Below the pieces are notes generated by a model. The model worked only from the letters and a program-made list of their open reading frames with translations. It searched no databases and was not told the origin of the DNA. A stretch of DNA of 17,233 nt from NCBI GenBank assembly GCA_050012355.1, contig JBEKHI010000152.1:1-17233 (forward strand), given 5' to 3'. Origin of the DNA: JBEKHI01 sp050012355. GTDB taxonomy: Bacteria; Actinomycetota; Actinomycetes; Streptosporangiales; Streptosporangiaceae. A program made the translations under genes and the position numbers. Shown in pieces: positions 6,690 through 12,995 of this stretch; position 1 is the first letter of the stretch; every line of letters starts with the position of its first letter.

Positions 6690-8075
6690 CTAAACCCCGT
6701 CAGGCCGCAAGCAAGCCGCGATCTCTGAGTCCGTTTCCGCGGCCTTCGCATCCTGGCCGAGCGCCACGAAAACCTCCCGTTGCGTCAGGAGTGCTCTGAC
6801 CAGCCGCTCACTGTGAAGGGGTCGAGGAATACCTAGGTAGCTAGCTTTGAAGGCGGCCAGCCTGTTCATTTCCCGGCACAAGCCGACAGCCTCGCTGATC
6901 AACGGCTGGGCACGGGCCGGATCGTCGGCATTGCCCGCAGCGCGGGCCGCGTTGATCAGGGCATTCGCGAGGCTCACGTCCCTGGTCAGATCGGAGGAAA
7001 TGCGGAGGAGATCGATGGCGGTGCCCAAGACCCGCGCCGCCCCGTTGAGCCGTCGCGGGGTATTTGTCTCCTCGCCGAGCCGGAGCAGCGTAGCACCATG
7101 TGACCCAAGCGTCATGGCCAGATCGAAGTCGAACTGGCCGGGTTCGTCGTGCGTGAGATCTTGATACCGCGCGATAAGTTCGGCACCGAGCACGCAGGCC
7201 ATGGCAAGGTTGCCGACATCCTCATGCGCGTCGAGCAGGACAGCTAGGCAATTCGCCTGTGCCGCCTGCTCGGCTGGCAGGCACCGGAAGACTTCCAGTG
7301 CCTCTGCGGCGACAGGCAGCGCGTCGGCGGGTCTGTCCGCCCGTGTGAGTTCGAGTCCCAGGGTGTGCAGACAGGCGCCGAGCAGGTGACGTTGCTCAGC
7401 TTCGCTGGCCGGGTTCGCCTGCTTTAGGTAGCGCTGCTGGTCCACCTGATGCCATACACCGGCCAGGTCCCGGGCAGGCGGAAGCGGCCCTGGATCTGTC
7501 AGGGGACCCAGGTACTTCCGAACCGACCGGGCCGTGCGGGAATAGGGGTAGGGCTTTCCGCGTAGCAGGTCGGCAGCCTGCTGGAGTGCGAGGATTGACT
7601 CCTGGTGACGGAACAAGTCGGAGAGGATGTCACCCTTTACGAAAAGCGCCTGGCCTAGCTGCCAGGAGAACAACTCGGGGAACTCGCCGGCGAGCACCCG
7701 GTAGCCTTCGACCGCCGCCGTCGCGAGGACAACCGCTTGTGGGAATTGTCCGGATGACCTCCGCGAACGTGCGGATGCGAGGGCTTCCGGCGCGGCCGTG
7801 ACATTGGGCTCGATCCATTCGAGATGGCGAAAGTACGCGGCCATCTGGCGGTCGCGTGCATTTCCCTTAAGAGAGACCAGGATCAGCACCCCTTCGGCGC
7901 AGCCCAGGCCGACCGCCATGCTCAGCCACACGGACACGCGTGCAAGGCCAAACAGATCGGAGAATTTCGCGACCCCGGTCGCAAGAGCGCCTAGGATCGC
8001 CGAGGCTGCGGCCCATCTGAGCGACATCCGCGGATAGGGCACATTCGTAGTCTTCCATCTACGGGGAGTAATCAT
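6690..8075 (-). CDS. Membrane-anchored TPR-like protein of unknown role
   Basis: The 461-residue product begins with two hydrophobic segments (about 19-36, LRWAAASAILGALATGVA, and about 44-68, ending AEGVLILVSL), then an alanine-rich helical region. Repeated helix pairs with small-residue and Leu spacing (for example QFPQAVVLATAAVEGYRVLA, QADRPADALPVAAEALEVF-like stretches, QDAKAAETDSEIAACL at the end) resemble degenerate tetratricopeptide repeats. TPR arrays bind protein partners; here they would face the cytoplasm from a membrane hairpin. No enzymatic motif is seen. The start is uncertain: ATG at 8075 has no clear ribosome binding site, whereas an in-frame GTG at 8042 is preceded by GGAAG and would shorten the N-terminus by 11 residues without losing the membrane segments. 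It converges with the ABC gene and is divergent from the deacetylase gene. Confidence 0.7.
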   Translation of the reverse strand: MITPRRWKTTNVPYPRMSLRWAAASAILGALATGVAKFSDLFGLARVSVWLSMAVGLGCAEGVLILVSLKGNARDRQMAAYFRHLEWIEPNVTAAPEALASARSRRSSGQFPQAVVLATAAVEGYRVLAGEFPELFSWQLGQALFVKGDILSDLFRHQESILALQQAADLLRGKPYPYSRTARSVRKYLGPLTDPGPLPPARDLAGVWHQVDQQRYLKQANPASEAEQRHLLGACLHTLGLELTRADRPADALPVAAEALEVFRCLPAEQAAQANCLAVLLDAHEDVGNLAMACVLGAELIARYQDLTHDEPGQFDFDLAMTLGSHGATLLRLGEETNTPRRLNGAARVLGTAIDLLRISSDLTRDVSLANALINAARAAGNADDPARAQPLISEAVGLCREMNRLAAFKASYLGIPRPLHSERLVRALLTQREVFVALGQDAKAAETDSEIAACLRPDGV

Positions 8076-8085
8076 CAAGCGCGGG

Positions 8086-8099
8086 CAGGCAACTGCCTG
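8086..8099. promoter_or_regulatory. 14-bp palindrome in the divergent intergenic region
   Basis: CAGGCA (8086-8091) and TGCCTG (8094-8099) flank the dinucleotide AC, between the TPR-like gene (minus) and the deacetylase gene (plus). It could be an operator for either gene or an RNA hairpin in the leader of the minus-strand gene. Confidence 0.3.
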
Positions 8100-8175
8100 A
8101 GGGCTTCCACGGTGCGGCGGTCACTGGCTGGGCCGGTTTTGTCGATCTTGCAACGAATCCTGGCTGGGCGACGTC

Positions 8176-8197
8176 TACATGTCCGGAGGAACATGTA
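8176..8197 (+). promoter_or_regulatory. Leader hairpin displaying the ribosome binding site in its loop
   Basis: TACATGT (8176-8182) can pair with ACATGTA (8191-8197), leaving CCGGAGGA as an 8-base loop that contains the whole Shine-Dalgarno sequence GGAGGA. The first base of the ATG at 8197 is the last base of the stem. Confidence 0.4.
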
Positions 8198-9084
8198 TGA
8201 ATGCGCCCAAGATCGTGACGGATACCACCACTCAGCGCTGGTCGCGCCGACGCTTCATGGGGGGCGCGGTGAGTCTGGCCGCGCTCGGGTCGTTCGCGAC
8301 CGCGTGCAGCGGCGTGGATCGCTCGGTGTCGCCCGCGTTGGGATACTCGCCGAGAAGTGCCACCAGCACCGCGCCGGCCACCTCCAGTGTCGACGCCGAG
8401 TTGATCAGCCACCGCTACGAGGGCCTGAAGCCGTTCGCGTCCGCGCCGCCACCGCCGGCCGTCAAGCCGATCACGTTGAGCGCATCCGACCCGACGGTGT
8501 TCTCGAGCGTGCCGATCACCGACAAGGTGGTCTTCATCACGATCGACGATGGCCTCGTCAAGGACCCCGGGTTCATCCAGATGGTGAAGGACTTCCGGAT
8601 CCCGGTCACCATCGACCTCGCGAACCTTTTCATCAGCGACGATTACGCGTACTTCGCGAAGCTGTACGACACCGGGTATGTATCGATCCAGAACCATACA
8701 GTCACTCATCCGCTGAACATGCCTGCCCTGTCGGCCGCGCAACAACTCGACGAGATCTCCGGCCAGCAGGAGATCCTGCATAGGGAGTACGGGGTGACGC
8801 CGTACATCTTCCGGTCGCCGGGCGGCAACTACGACGAGACGACGATCACCTCGGCTGGCCAAGCGGGTCTCAAGGGCGTGATGATGTGGAAGGAGGCCAT
8901 GGAGATATCGGACATGCAGTACCAGACTTCCGCGCACCGGCTGCAGCCAGGGGACATCATCCTCGCCCACTTCCGTGGCCCGGCGCAGCTCGATGGTGAG
9001 ACCATGGTGCGGATGATGGTCCGCCTGTTCAGGCACATCCAGGACCAGGGCTTTACCGTCGCCGACATCACGAAGTACGTGTAG
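8197..9084 (+). CDS. Tat-exported polysaccharide deacetylase lipoprotein (CE4/NodB family)
   Basis: The 295-residue product has a twin-arginine signal (SRRRFMGG, residues 16-23), a hydrophobic stretch and a probable lipobox ending at C37 (ATAC), so it is likely anchored to the outer face of the membrane. A Ser/Thr/Pro-rich linker (about 40-90) precedes a NodB domain carrying the metal and catalytic motifs: IDDG (D117, D118), HTVTHP (H167, H171), RSPGG (206-210), a Trp at 231, and the late IILAHF (H258). CE4 enzymes remove N- or O-acetyl groups from chitin, peptidoglycan or acetylxylan; the substrate cannot be told. In an actinomycete a membrane-anchored form could modify its own wall. ATG 8197 is chosen over the upstream in-frame ATG 8179 because GGAGGA (8185-8190) lies 6 bases before it. 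Confidence 0.85.
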   Translation: MNAPKIVTDTTTQRWSRRRFMGGAVSLAALGSFATACSGVDRSVSPALGYSPRSATSTAPATSSVDAELISHRYEGLKPFASAPPPPAVKPITLSASDPTVFSSVPITDKVVFITIDDGLVKDPGFIQMVKDFRIPVTIDLANLFISDDYAYFAKLYDTGYVSIQNHTVTHPLNMPALSAAQQLDEISGQQEILHREYGVTPYIFRSPGGNYDETTITSAGQAGLKGVMMWKEAMEISDMQYQTSAHRLQPGDIILAHFRGPAQLDGETMVRMMVRLFRHIQDQGFTVADITKYV

Positions 9085-9108
9085 GACGACGTCTCGCATT
9101 TCTCAATC

Positions 9109-9120
9109 TTCTCGCGAGAA
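9109..9120. promoter_or_regulatory. Perfect palindrome TTCTCGCGAGAA
   Basis: A 12-base perfect palindrome lies 25 bases after the deacetylase stop, in a locally AT-richer spacer. Without a loop it is a better protein-binding site than a terminator. Binding protein unknown. Confidence 0.3.
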
Positions 9121-9162
9121 TTCCTCAGTAGTCGGCGAGCTGGGAAAACTCTAGGCTCTCTG

Positions 9163-9168
9163 TATTAT
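9163..9168 (+). promoter_or_regulatory. Candidate -10 box of the S53 peptidase gene
   Basis: TATTAT matches TATAAT at five of six positions in the AT-rich spacer before the peptidase gene. No good -35 hexamer is found 16-18 bases upstream, so an alternative sigma factor or an activator may be needed. It would leave a leader of about 100 bases. Confidence 0.25.
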
Positions 9169-9276
9169 GCGACATTTCATTCAAACTTACTTGATTCCGG
9201 ACTAGCCTCGACATGTCGTTCCAAACTACGATTTATCTGGTTTGCTACTTACGACCGTCAGAGCGGGGACGGACAC

Positions 9277-11715
9277 ATGTCGCTACACAGATCTTTTCGT
9301 CATGCCCTCATCGCATTTTGCACTGCCCTCATCGCCTTGCTTGGCGTGCTGATTATCGCGTCGCCATCCGGGGCAACCCCTTCGGCGTCGCCGGTTCCGC
9401 TGGCGACTAGCCGGGCACCGCGGCTGCCGGCGGGCGCGGCCCGACTCGGGGCGCTATCGCCTGGCACCAAGCTCACCCTCGAGGTCACGCTCAACATCCC
9501 AGATCAGGCCGCGCTAAACGCGTTCCTGGCCGGGGTCGCCAACCCGGAGTCTCCGTACTATGAACAGTTCCTGAAGCCTGGGCAATTCGGGCCGAGGTTC
9601 GGGCCGTCCCTAGCGCAGATAGCGCAGGTCGAGAACGCGCTCAGGTCGGCTGGCCTGTCCCCTGGACAGGTCTCCGCTAACCGCTTGTCGATTCCGGTCA
9701 CGGCGACGGTCTCGGCGATCGATCACGCCTTCGGGATAGCGATCGACAGCTACCGGCTCCCCGGTGGCAGGGAAGCCTACGCCAACACCGCCGCACCGAC
9801 GGTACCGGCGGCGGTCGCGCCCCTCGTGGATGGCGTGCTCGGGCTCGATGACCTCTATCTCCAGCAGCACACGACCATCAGCCCCGGCCAGTTGCCGGTC
9901 CAACGGCTGCGCACGACAACCATCCGCGGAGCCTCCGGTGCGTCACCCAGCACCACGGGACCACAGGCGTGCGCGGCTGCCAGTGACTCGGGCAACACCG
10001 CCACTACCATCGCCGGTTACTACGGAACGTCGCTGCTCTACCTCAACGGCGATCTCGGGCAAAATACTCGGGTCGGCGTACTCGAACTGGAGCCGAACCT
10101 GCCGTCCGACATCACCGCCTATGAGCAGTGCTACGGGATCTCCACCAAGGTCAATTACCTCTCGGTCGACGGGGGCGTCGGGACCGGCGCCGGGCAGGGC
10201 GAGGCCGCGCTGGACATCGAGATGGTCGCCGGCCTCGCACCCGACACCACGATCGATGTCTACCAGGCGCCGAACACCGGGACTGGCGTCTACGACGACT
10301 ACCAGAAGTTCGCGACCTCCGATACTGACAAGACGCTCTCCGTGTCCTGGGGAAACTGCGAGGCTAACCTTCCCGTGTCGTTCATGGACTCCGAGGAGAC
10401 CGTGTACGAACAGGCCAACGCCCAGGGCCAGTCGATCTTCGCGGCGGCGGGCGACAACGGTTCGACCGGCTGCAACAACGACACCACCGCCAACGACACC
10501 GTGAGCGCGGGCAGCCCCGCGGACGCGCCGTACGTCATCGGTGTTGGCGGCACCAGCTTCAATAGCGCCGGGCAGGAGGTCGTCTGGAACGAGTCGGGCC
10601 TCGGTCTCGGCGCCGGAGGCGGCGGTGTCTCGACCGTTTGGTGCATGCCTGCCTACCAGCACCAGACTTCGATTCCCAACGTGATCAACAGCGACTCGAA
10701 GAAGGACACCAGTTCGTCCTGCGCGAGCAAGTACTACCGCGAAGAACCCGACATATCCGCGAACGCCGACCCCGTCTACGGATACGCCGTTTACTACGAC
10801 GGCGGCTGGGTGCTCGGCGGAATCGGCGGGACCAGCGCGGCCGCGCCAGTACTGGCGTCCATCGCGACACTCACCGACGCGTCGCCGTTCTGCTCGGCCT
10901 ACGGTTCTAAGGGCCCCGCGCTGCCGCAGAACCTCTACAACGTCGCTGCCGCCTACCACTCCTACATCTATGCCTCCGCACCGGAAGGCATCCGCGATAT
11001 CACCAGCGGCAACAACGACTACACGGACTCCGGCTACCCCGGTGGTCTCTACCCGGCGACCACCGGCTACGACATGGCCAGCGGTCTCGGCGCCCCGATG
11101 GTCAGTGGCCTGTCCGGGAACACGTGGTACTACTTCATTCCCGGGCTCACCACGCTGTTGTGCCACCAGTCAGCCACCAAGCTGAAGACGGTCAGCGTCA
11201 GCAGCGTGTCGCCGAGCGCCGGGGTGGCCGGGAAGTCAGTCAAGGTCACGGTCCACGGCGCCGGGTTCCTGCCCCTGCAGTACGCCGATGAGGCCGAGAT
11301 CCTGTCGGGGTCCAAGGTGCTCGCCACGGTAGCCGCGACCTGCAGCACGACCGCCTGCACGGTTACGCTGCCCGCGGAGTCCGCTCGTACGGTCGACATC
11401 AAGATTTACGCCGAGTCCCTGTGGTCGAGCGCCACGGTCGCGGCCGACCGCTACACCTACGCTGCCGCGCCGCACCTGTCCTCGGCTTCGCCTACCAAGG
11501 GCACGCCGAAGGGCGGGACGAAGATCACCATCCACGGGACGAACTTCATCGGCGTGAGCTCGGTCAAGTTCGGCAGCAAGGCGGGCACGAAGGTGCAGAT
11601 AGTCTCCAGCACCGAGATCATCGTGGTGACACCCGCTGGCAGCAAGGGCACGGTGAAGCTCACGGTTACCGCCGCGGGTGGCACCAGCAATGCCCTGACC
11701 TATCAGTACACCTGA
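9277..11715 (+). CDS. Secreted S53 (sedolisin/kumamolisin) peptidase with IPT/TIG domains
   Basis: The 812-residue preproprotein has a Sec signal (about 1-33, ALIAFCTALIALLGVLIIA), an S53 pro-domain (about 55-195), a linker, and a sedolisin catalytic domain (about 235-625). The serine-carboxyl catalytic set is complete: E309 and D313 in GEAALD, oxyanion D393 in AAGDNGS, and S520 in GGTSAAAP. The Ca2+ site elements DITSGNND and GYDMASGLGAP follow. Two C-terminal IPT/TIG Ig-like domains (about 637-728 and 731-812, each with an SxSPxxG start) probably aid binding or stability. S53 enzymes are endo- or tripeptidyl-peptidases active at acid pH, self-processed after export, and scavenge protein outside the cell. 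GGGGA (9265-9269) lies 7 bases before the ATG. The gene ends in a strong terminator, so it is probably monocistronic. Confidence 0.92.
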   Translation: MSLHRSFRHALIAFCTALIALLGVLIIASPSGATPSASPVPLATSRAPRLPAGAARLGALSPGTKLTLEVTLNIPDQAALNAFLAGVANPESPYYEQFLKPGQFGPRFGPSLAQIAQVENALRSAGLSPGQVSANRLSIPVTATVSAIDHAFGIAIDSYRLPGGREAYANTAAPTVPAAVAPLVDGVLGLDDLYLQQHTTISPGQLPVQRLRTTTIRGASGASPSTTGPQACAAASDSGNTATTIAGYYGTSLLYLNGDLGQNTRVGVLELEPNLPSDITAYEQCYGISTKVNYLSVDGGVGTGAGQGEAALDIEMVAGLAPDTTIDVYQAPNTGTGVYDDYQKFATSDTDKTLSVSWGNCEANLPVSFMDSEETVYEQANAQGQSIFAAAGDNGSTGCNNDTTANDTVSAGSPADAPYVIGVGGTSFNSAGQEVVWNESGLGLGAGGGGVSTVWCMPAYQHQTSIPNVINSDSKKDTSSSCASKYYREEPDISANADPVYGYAVYYDGGWVLGGIGGTSAAAPVLASIATLTDASPFCSAYGSKGPALPQNLYNVAAAYHSYIYASAPEGIRDITSGNNDYTDSGYPGGLYPATTGYDMASGLGAPMVSGLSGNTWYYFIPGLTTLLCHQSATKLKTVSVSSVSPSAGVAGKSVKVTVHGAGFLPLQYADEAEILSGSKVLATVAATCSTTACTVTLPAESARTVDIKIYAESLWSSATVAADRYTYAAAPHLSSASPTKGTPKGGTKITIHGTNFIGVSSVKFGSKAGTKVQIVSSTEIIVVTPAGSKGTVKLTVTAAGGTSNALTYQYT

Positions 11716-11722
11716 CGTTCAC

Positions 11723-11754
11723 GGCCCGGACCTGCCTTCGGGCTGGTCCGGGCC
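11723..11754 (+). terminator. Strong hairpin terminator with UUCG tetraloop
   Basis: Ten-bp arms GGCCCGGACC (11723-11732) and GGTCCGGGCC (11745-11754) are perfect. After a T-T mismatch the stem continues with GCC/GGC closing a TTCG loop, one of the most stable RNA tetraloops. It lies 8 bases after the S53 stop. There is no T-tract. Confidence 0.8.
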
Positions 11755-11781
11755 AGCAACGGCGGAACGGCGCGGCCAAGC

Positions 11782-11907
11782 TCAGGCGAGTCCCTGTCCG
11801 CCGTCGACGGCGAGGCCGATGCCCGAACTGCCGCCGATGATGACGACCGTGGAGCCCGCGAGCAGCGGTGAGCGAACCGGGACGGGGGCGGTGCTGAGTG
11901 TGGTCAT
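11782..11907 (-). pseudogene. Short-chain dehydrogenase remnant with internal deletion
   Basis: Read from the ATG at 11907, a 42-residue frame begins MTTLSTAPVPVRSPLLAGST, then VVIIGGSSGIGLAV, the beta1-loop-alpha1 nucleotide-binding motif (GGxSGIG) of classical SDR oxidoreductases. It passes directly to VDGGQGLA and a TGA at 11782-11784. VDGG close to the C-terminus is a conserved SDR feature normally some 200 residues further on. The two ends of an SDR gene therefore appear joined in frame, with the catalytic Ser-Tyr-Lys part missing. The start is still good: GGAG is 8 bases before the ATG, and a promoter (11943-11971) with a TetR-type operator precedes it. The product cannot be an active dehydrogenase. 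An alternative is a simple 3' truncation with VDGG by chance. Confidence 0.65.
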
Positions 11908-11922
11908 GGCGAATCTCCTAAA

Positions 11923-11942
11923 TAAACCATCTATTTGGTTTA
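11923..11942. promoter_or_regulatory. Inverted-repeat operator, probably for the adjacent TetR
   Basis: TAAACCA (11923-11929) and TGGTTTA (11936-11942) are perfect 7-bp arms around TCTATT. The 20-bp size is typical of TetR-family sites, and it lies between the divergent SDR remnant and the TetR gene, over the start site of the former. The right arm also starts TGGTT-T-AACCA (11936-11946), so half-sites are stacked. Confidence 0.6.
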
Positions 11943-11971
11943 ACCATAGGGGGAGTGACCATAGATATCAA
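11943..11971 (-). promoter_or_regulatory. Promoter of the SDR remnant
   Basis: On the minus strand TTGATA (11971-11966) and TATGGT (11948-11943) are 17 bases apart. Transcription would begin near 11936, inside the operator at 11923-11942, about 29 bases before the ATG. Confidence 0.5.
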
Positions 11972-11985
11972 CTGGATGGTTTAAT
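11955..11985 (+). promoter_or_regulatory. Possible promoter of a leaderless TetR mRNA
   Basis: A -10-like TTTAAT (11980-11985) ends 6 bases before the ATG at 11992, so transcription would begin at about the A of the start codon. A weak -35 GTGACC (11955-11960) lies 19 bases upstream. No Shine-Dalgarno sequence precedes the ATG, in agreement with a leaderless message. Confidence 0.4.
11964..11983. promoter_or_regulatory. Second, degenerate TetR-type operator
   Basis: Aligned on the shared TGGTTTA half-site (11977-11983), this 20-mer matches the operator at 11923 at 13 of 20 positions. The left half is poorly conserved. Its right half overlaps the probable -10 region of the TetR gene, which would give autoregulation. 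Confidence 0.35.
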
Positions 11986-11991
11986 TGAGTC

Positions 11992-12612
11992 ATGGCTTAC
12001 GACGCGGAGGGCACCCGCCAGCGGATCTTCGCCGCGGCGAGCGCCGAGTTCGCCGCGCACGGGCTCGCCGGAGCCAGGATCGACCGGATCGCGGCCGCGG
12101 CGCGGGCCAACAAACAGGCGATCTACCTGTACTTCGGCTCCAAGGACAAGCTGTTCGGCGCGGTGGTCAAGGCCAAGGTCGACGAGGTCTGCCACTCCGG
12201 CACCCTCGACCCCCACGCCATCGGCGAATCGGTTGGAGAGCTCTTCGACTGGTACCAGGAGAACCCCGAGCTGATCAGGTTGCTGCTGTGGGAGGCGCTG
12301 GAGACCGGAGATGCCCCGGTCCCGGGCGAGCTGGACCGGCGCGAGGCCTACCGCGGGAACGTGCGCGACCTGGTCGAGGCCGGCGTGGGCGCCGAGCGCG
12401 AGGAGCCGGCGCGTACCCGCGAGGCCCAGGACTGGATGTTCACCCTCATCGGCCTGGTCGCCTGGAACTTCGCCGTCCCGCAACTGCGCCGCCTGATCCT
12501 GGATGAAGATGATGAGCGCGCCGCGCTGGCCCGCCGCCGCGCCGCCACGATCGAAGCCGTGCGCACGCTGGCGGCCGCGCTTGATGATGGCGGAGCCGTA
12601 GCACCTTTCTGA
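11992..12612 (+). CDS. TetR/AcrR-family transcriptional regulator
   Basis: The 206-residue product has an N-terminal TetR DNA-binding domain: a first helix TRQRIFAAASAEFAAHG (8-24), the helix-turn-helix RIDRIAAAARANKQAIYLYF (29-48) and the family-typical GSKDKLF (49-55). Residues about 65-200 are a helical ligand-binding and dimerisation domain, including ENPELIRLLLWEAL. It is divergent from the SDR remnant with an inverted-repeat operator between them, the usual arrangement of a TetR repressing a neighbouring SDR and itself. Because that SDR is now a scar, its remaining target may be only itself or genes elsewhere. The ligand is unknown. The start at 11992 is supported by helix 1 beginning at residue 8 and by the probable leaderless promoter. 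The operators of the downstream NTF2-like/hydroxylase genes have a different half-site, so it may not control them. Confidence 0.88.
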   Translation: MAYDAEGTRQRIFAAASAEFAAHGLAGARIDRIAAAARANKQAIYLYFGSKDKLFGAVVKAKVDEVCHSGTLDPHAIGESVGELFDWYQENPELIRLLLWEALETGDAPVPGELDRREAYRGNVRDLVEAGVGAEREEPARTREAQDWMFTLIGLVAWNFAVPQLRRLILDEDDERAALARRRAATIEAVRTLAAALDDGGAVAPF

Positions 12613-12655
12613 GTGCCATTTGACCTCTGACTGCTCACGATGTGTTATCGCGGGT

Positions 12656-12672
12656 GCTGGCGTCACGCCAGC
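12656..12672. terminator. Short hairpin after the TetR gene
   Basis: GCTGGCG (12656-12662) and CGCCAGC (12666-12672) are perfect 7-bp arms around TCA, extendable by two G-T pairs. Located 44 bases after the TetR stop, it may end that transcript, or form a structural pair with the long hairpin that follows. Confidence 0.4.
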
Positions 12673-12690
12673 GTGGCATCCGGCGGTGGT

Positions 12691-12745
12691 ACAGGATGAT
12701 GGTAACTAGCCGTCGGCCGGCGACGGCTAGTTACCATCATCCTGT
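12691..12745. repeat. Long perfect inverted repeat (25-bp arms, 5-base loop)
   Basis: The bases 12691-12715 (beginning ACAGGATGATGG) are exactly complementary to 12721-12745 (ending CCATCATCCTGT), leaving GCCGG as loop. Twenty-five uninterrupted pairs are far more than an ordinary terminator needs. No T-tract follows. It could be a bidirectional terminator, a mobile palindromic element, or a structured-RNA or single-strand recognition site. Confidence 0.85.
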
Positions 12746-12918
12746 CGGCAGGCCAGCCCGAGCATCGCAGGCTAGGGCATATCAGGCACGCCGTCGCAAG
12801 ATTCCCGACAGAGTCAAGTGCCGAGGCGCGTGGATTCCGCCATCATCCGACTCCCCGCTGGCACATCCCGGAAGCCCGCCTGTACAGTCGGCCTCGGGCT
12901 CAGCAGATCAAATCTAAC

Positions 12919-12934
12919 ACTTGACACTTCAAGT
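12919..12934. promoter_or_regulatory. Operator palindrome 1 (ACTTGA-N4-TCAAGT)
   Basis: ACTTGA (12919-12924) and TCAAGT (12929-12934) form perfect 6-bp arms and overlap the -35 hexamer TTGACA. It shares its half-site with the palindrome at 12953. Confidence 0.6.
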
Positions 12935-12950
12935 AAATTCGGCTCATCAT
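12921..12950 (+). promoter_or_regulatory. Promoter TTGACA-N18-CATCAT of the NTF2-like/hydroxylase operon
   Basis: A consensus -35 TTGACA (12921-12926) is followed after 18 bases by CATCAT (12945-12950), four of six matches to a -10 box. Transcription would begin near 12957, inside operator palindrome 2. Both halves of the promoter are thus covered by the ACTTGA palindromes. Confidence 0.5.
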
Positions 12951-12952
12951 TC

Positions 12953-12968
12953 ACTTGATGAATCAAGT
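12953..12968. promoter_or_regulatory. Operator palindrome 2 (ACTTGAT-GA-ATCAAGT)
   Basis: ACTTGAT (12953-12959) and ATCAAGT (12962-12968) are perfect 7-bp arms around GA, over the predicted transcription start. The 34-base distance from palindrome 1 is roughly three helical turns, so two dimers could sit on the same DNA face. Size and form fit a MarR, HxlR or TetR-type regulator. Confidence 0.6.
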
Positions 12969-12995
12969 CGTGAAAGCAAGTAGGAGATGAGCGTC

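Larger units (their letters stand above)
12613..12995. other. 383-base intergenic region with hairpins and a regulated promoter
   Basis: After the TetR gene come two hairpins (12656-12672 and 12691-12745), about 170 bases without recognisable content, and then a promoter flanked by two palindromes (12919-12968). A plus-strand frame at 12642-12917 runs through the hairpins, has Arg/Pro/Ser-rich random composition and no ribosome binding site, so no gene is called. Confidence 0.6.

Noticed and set aside
8059..9099. Long minus-strand frame (346 residues) opposite the deacetylase
   Set aside because: The plus strand has complete CE4 motifs, Tat signal and ribosome site. The minus frame is low-complexity shadow.
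9943..11166. Long minus-strand frame (407 residues) opposite the S53 peptidase
   Set aside because: It is Gly/Val/Arg-rich shadow of a gene whose catalytic residues are all present on the plus strand.
12642..12917. 91-residue plus-strand frame
   Set aside because: It runs through both hairpins, has no ribosome binding site and random Arg/Pro/Ser-rich composition.
12613..12995. CRISPR array or insertion sequence around the hairpins
   Set aside because: There are no repeated spacers, no transposase and no target-site duplication visible; only a single long palindrome is present.
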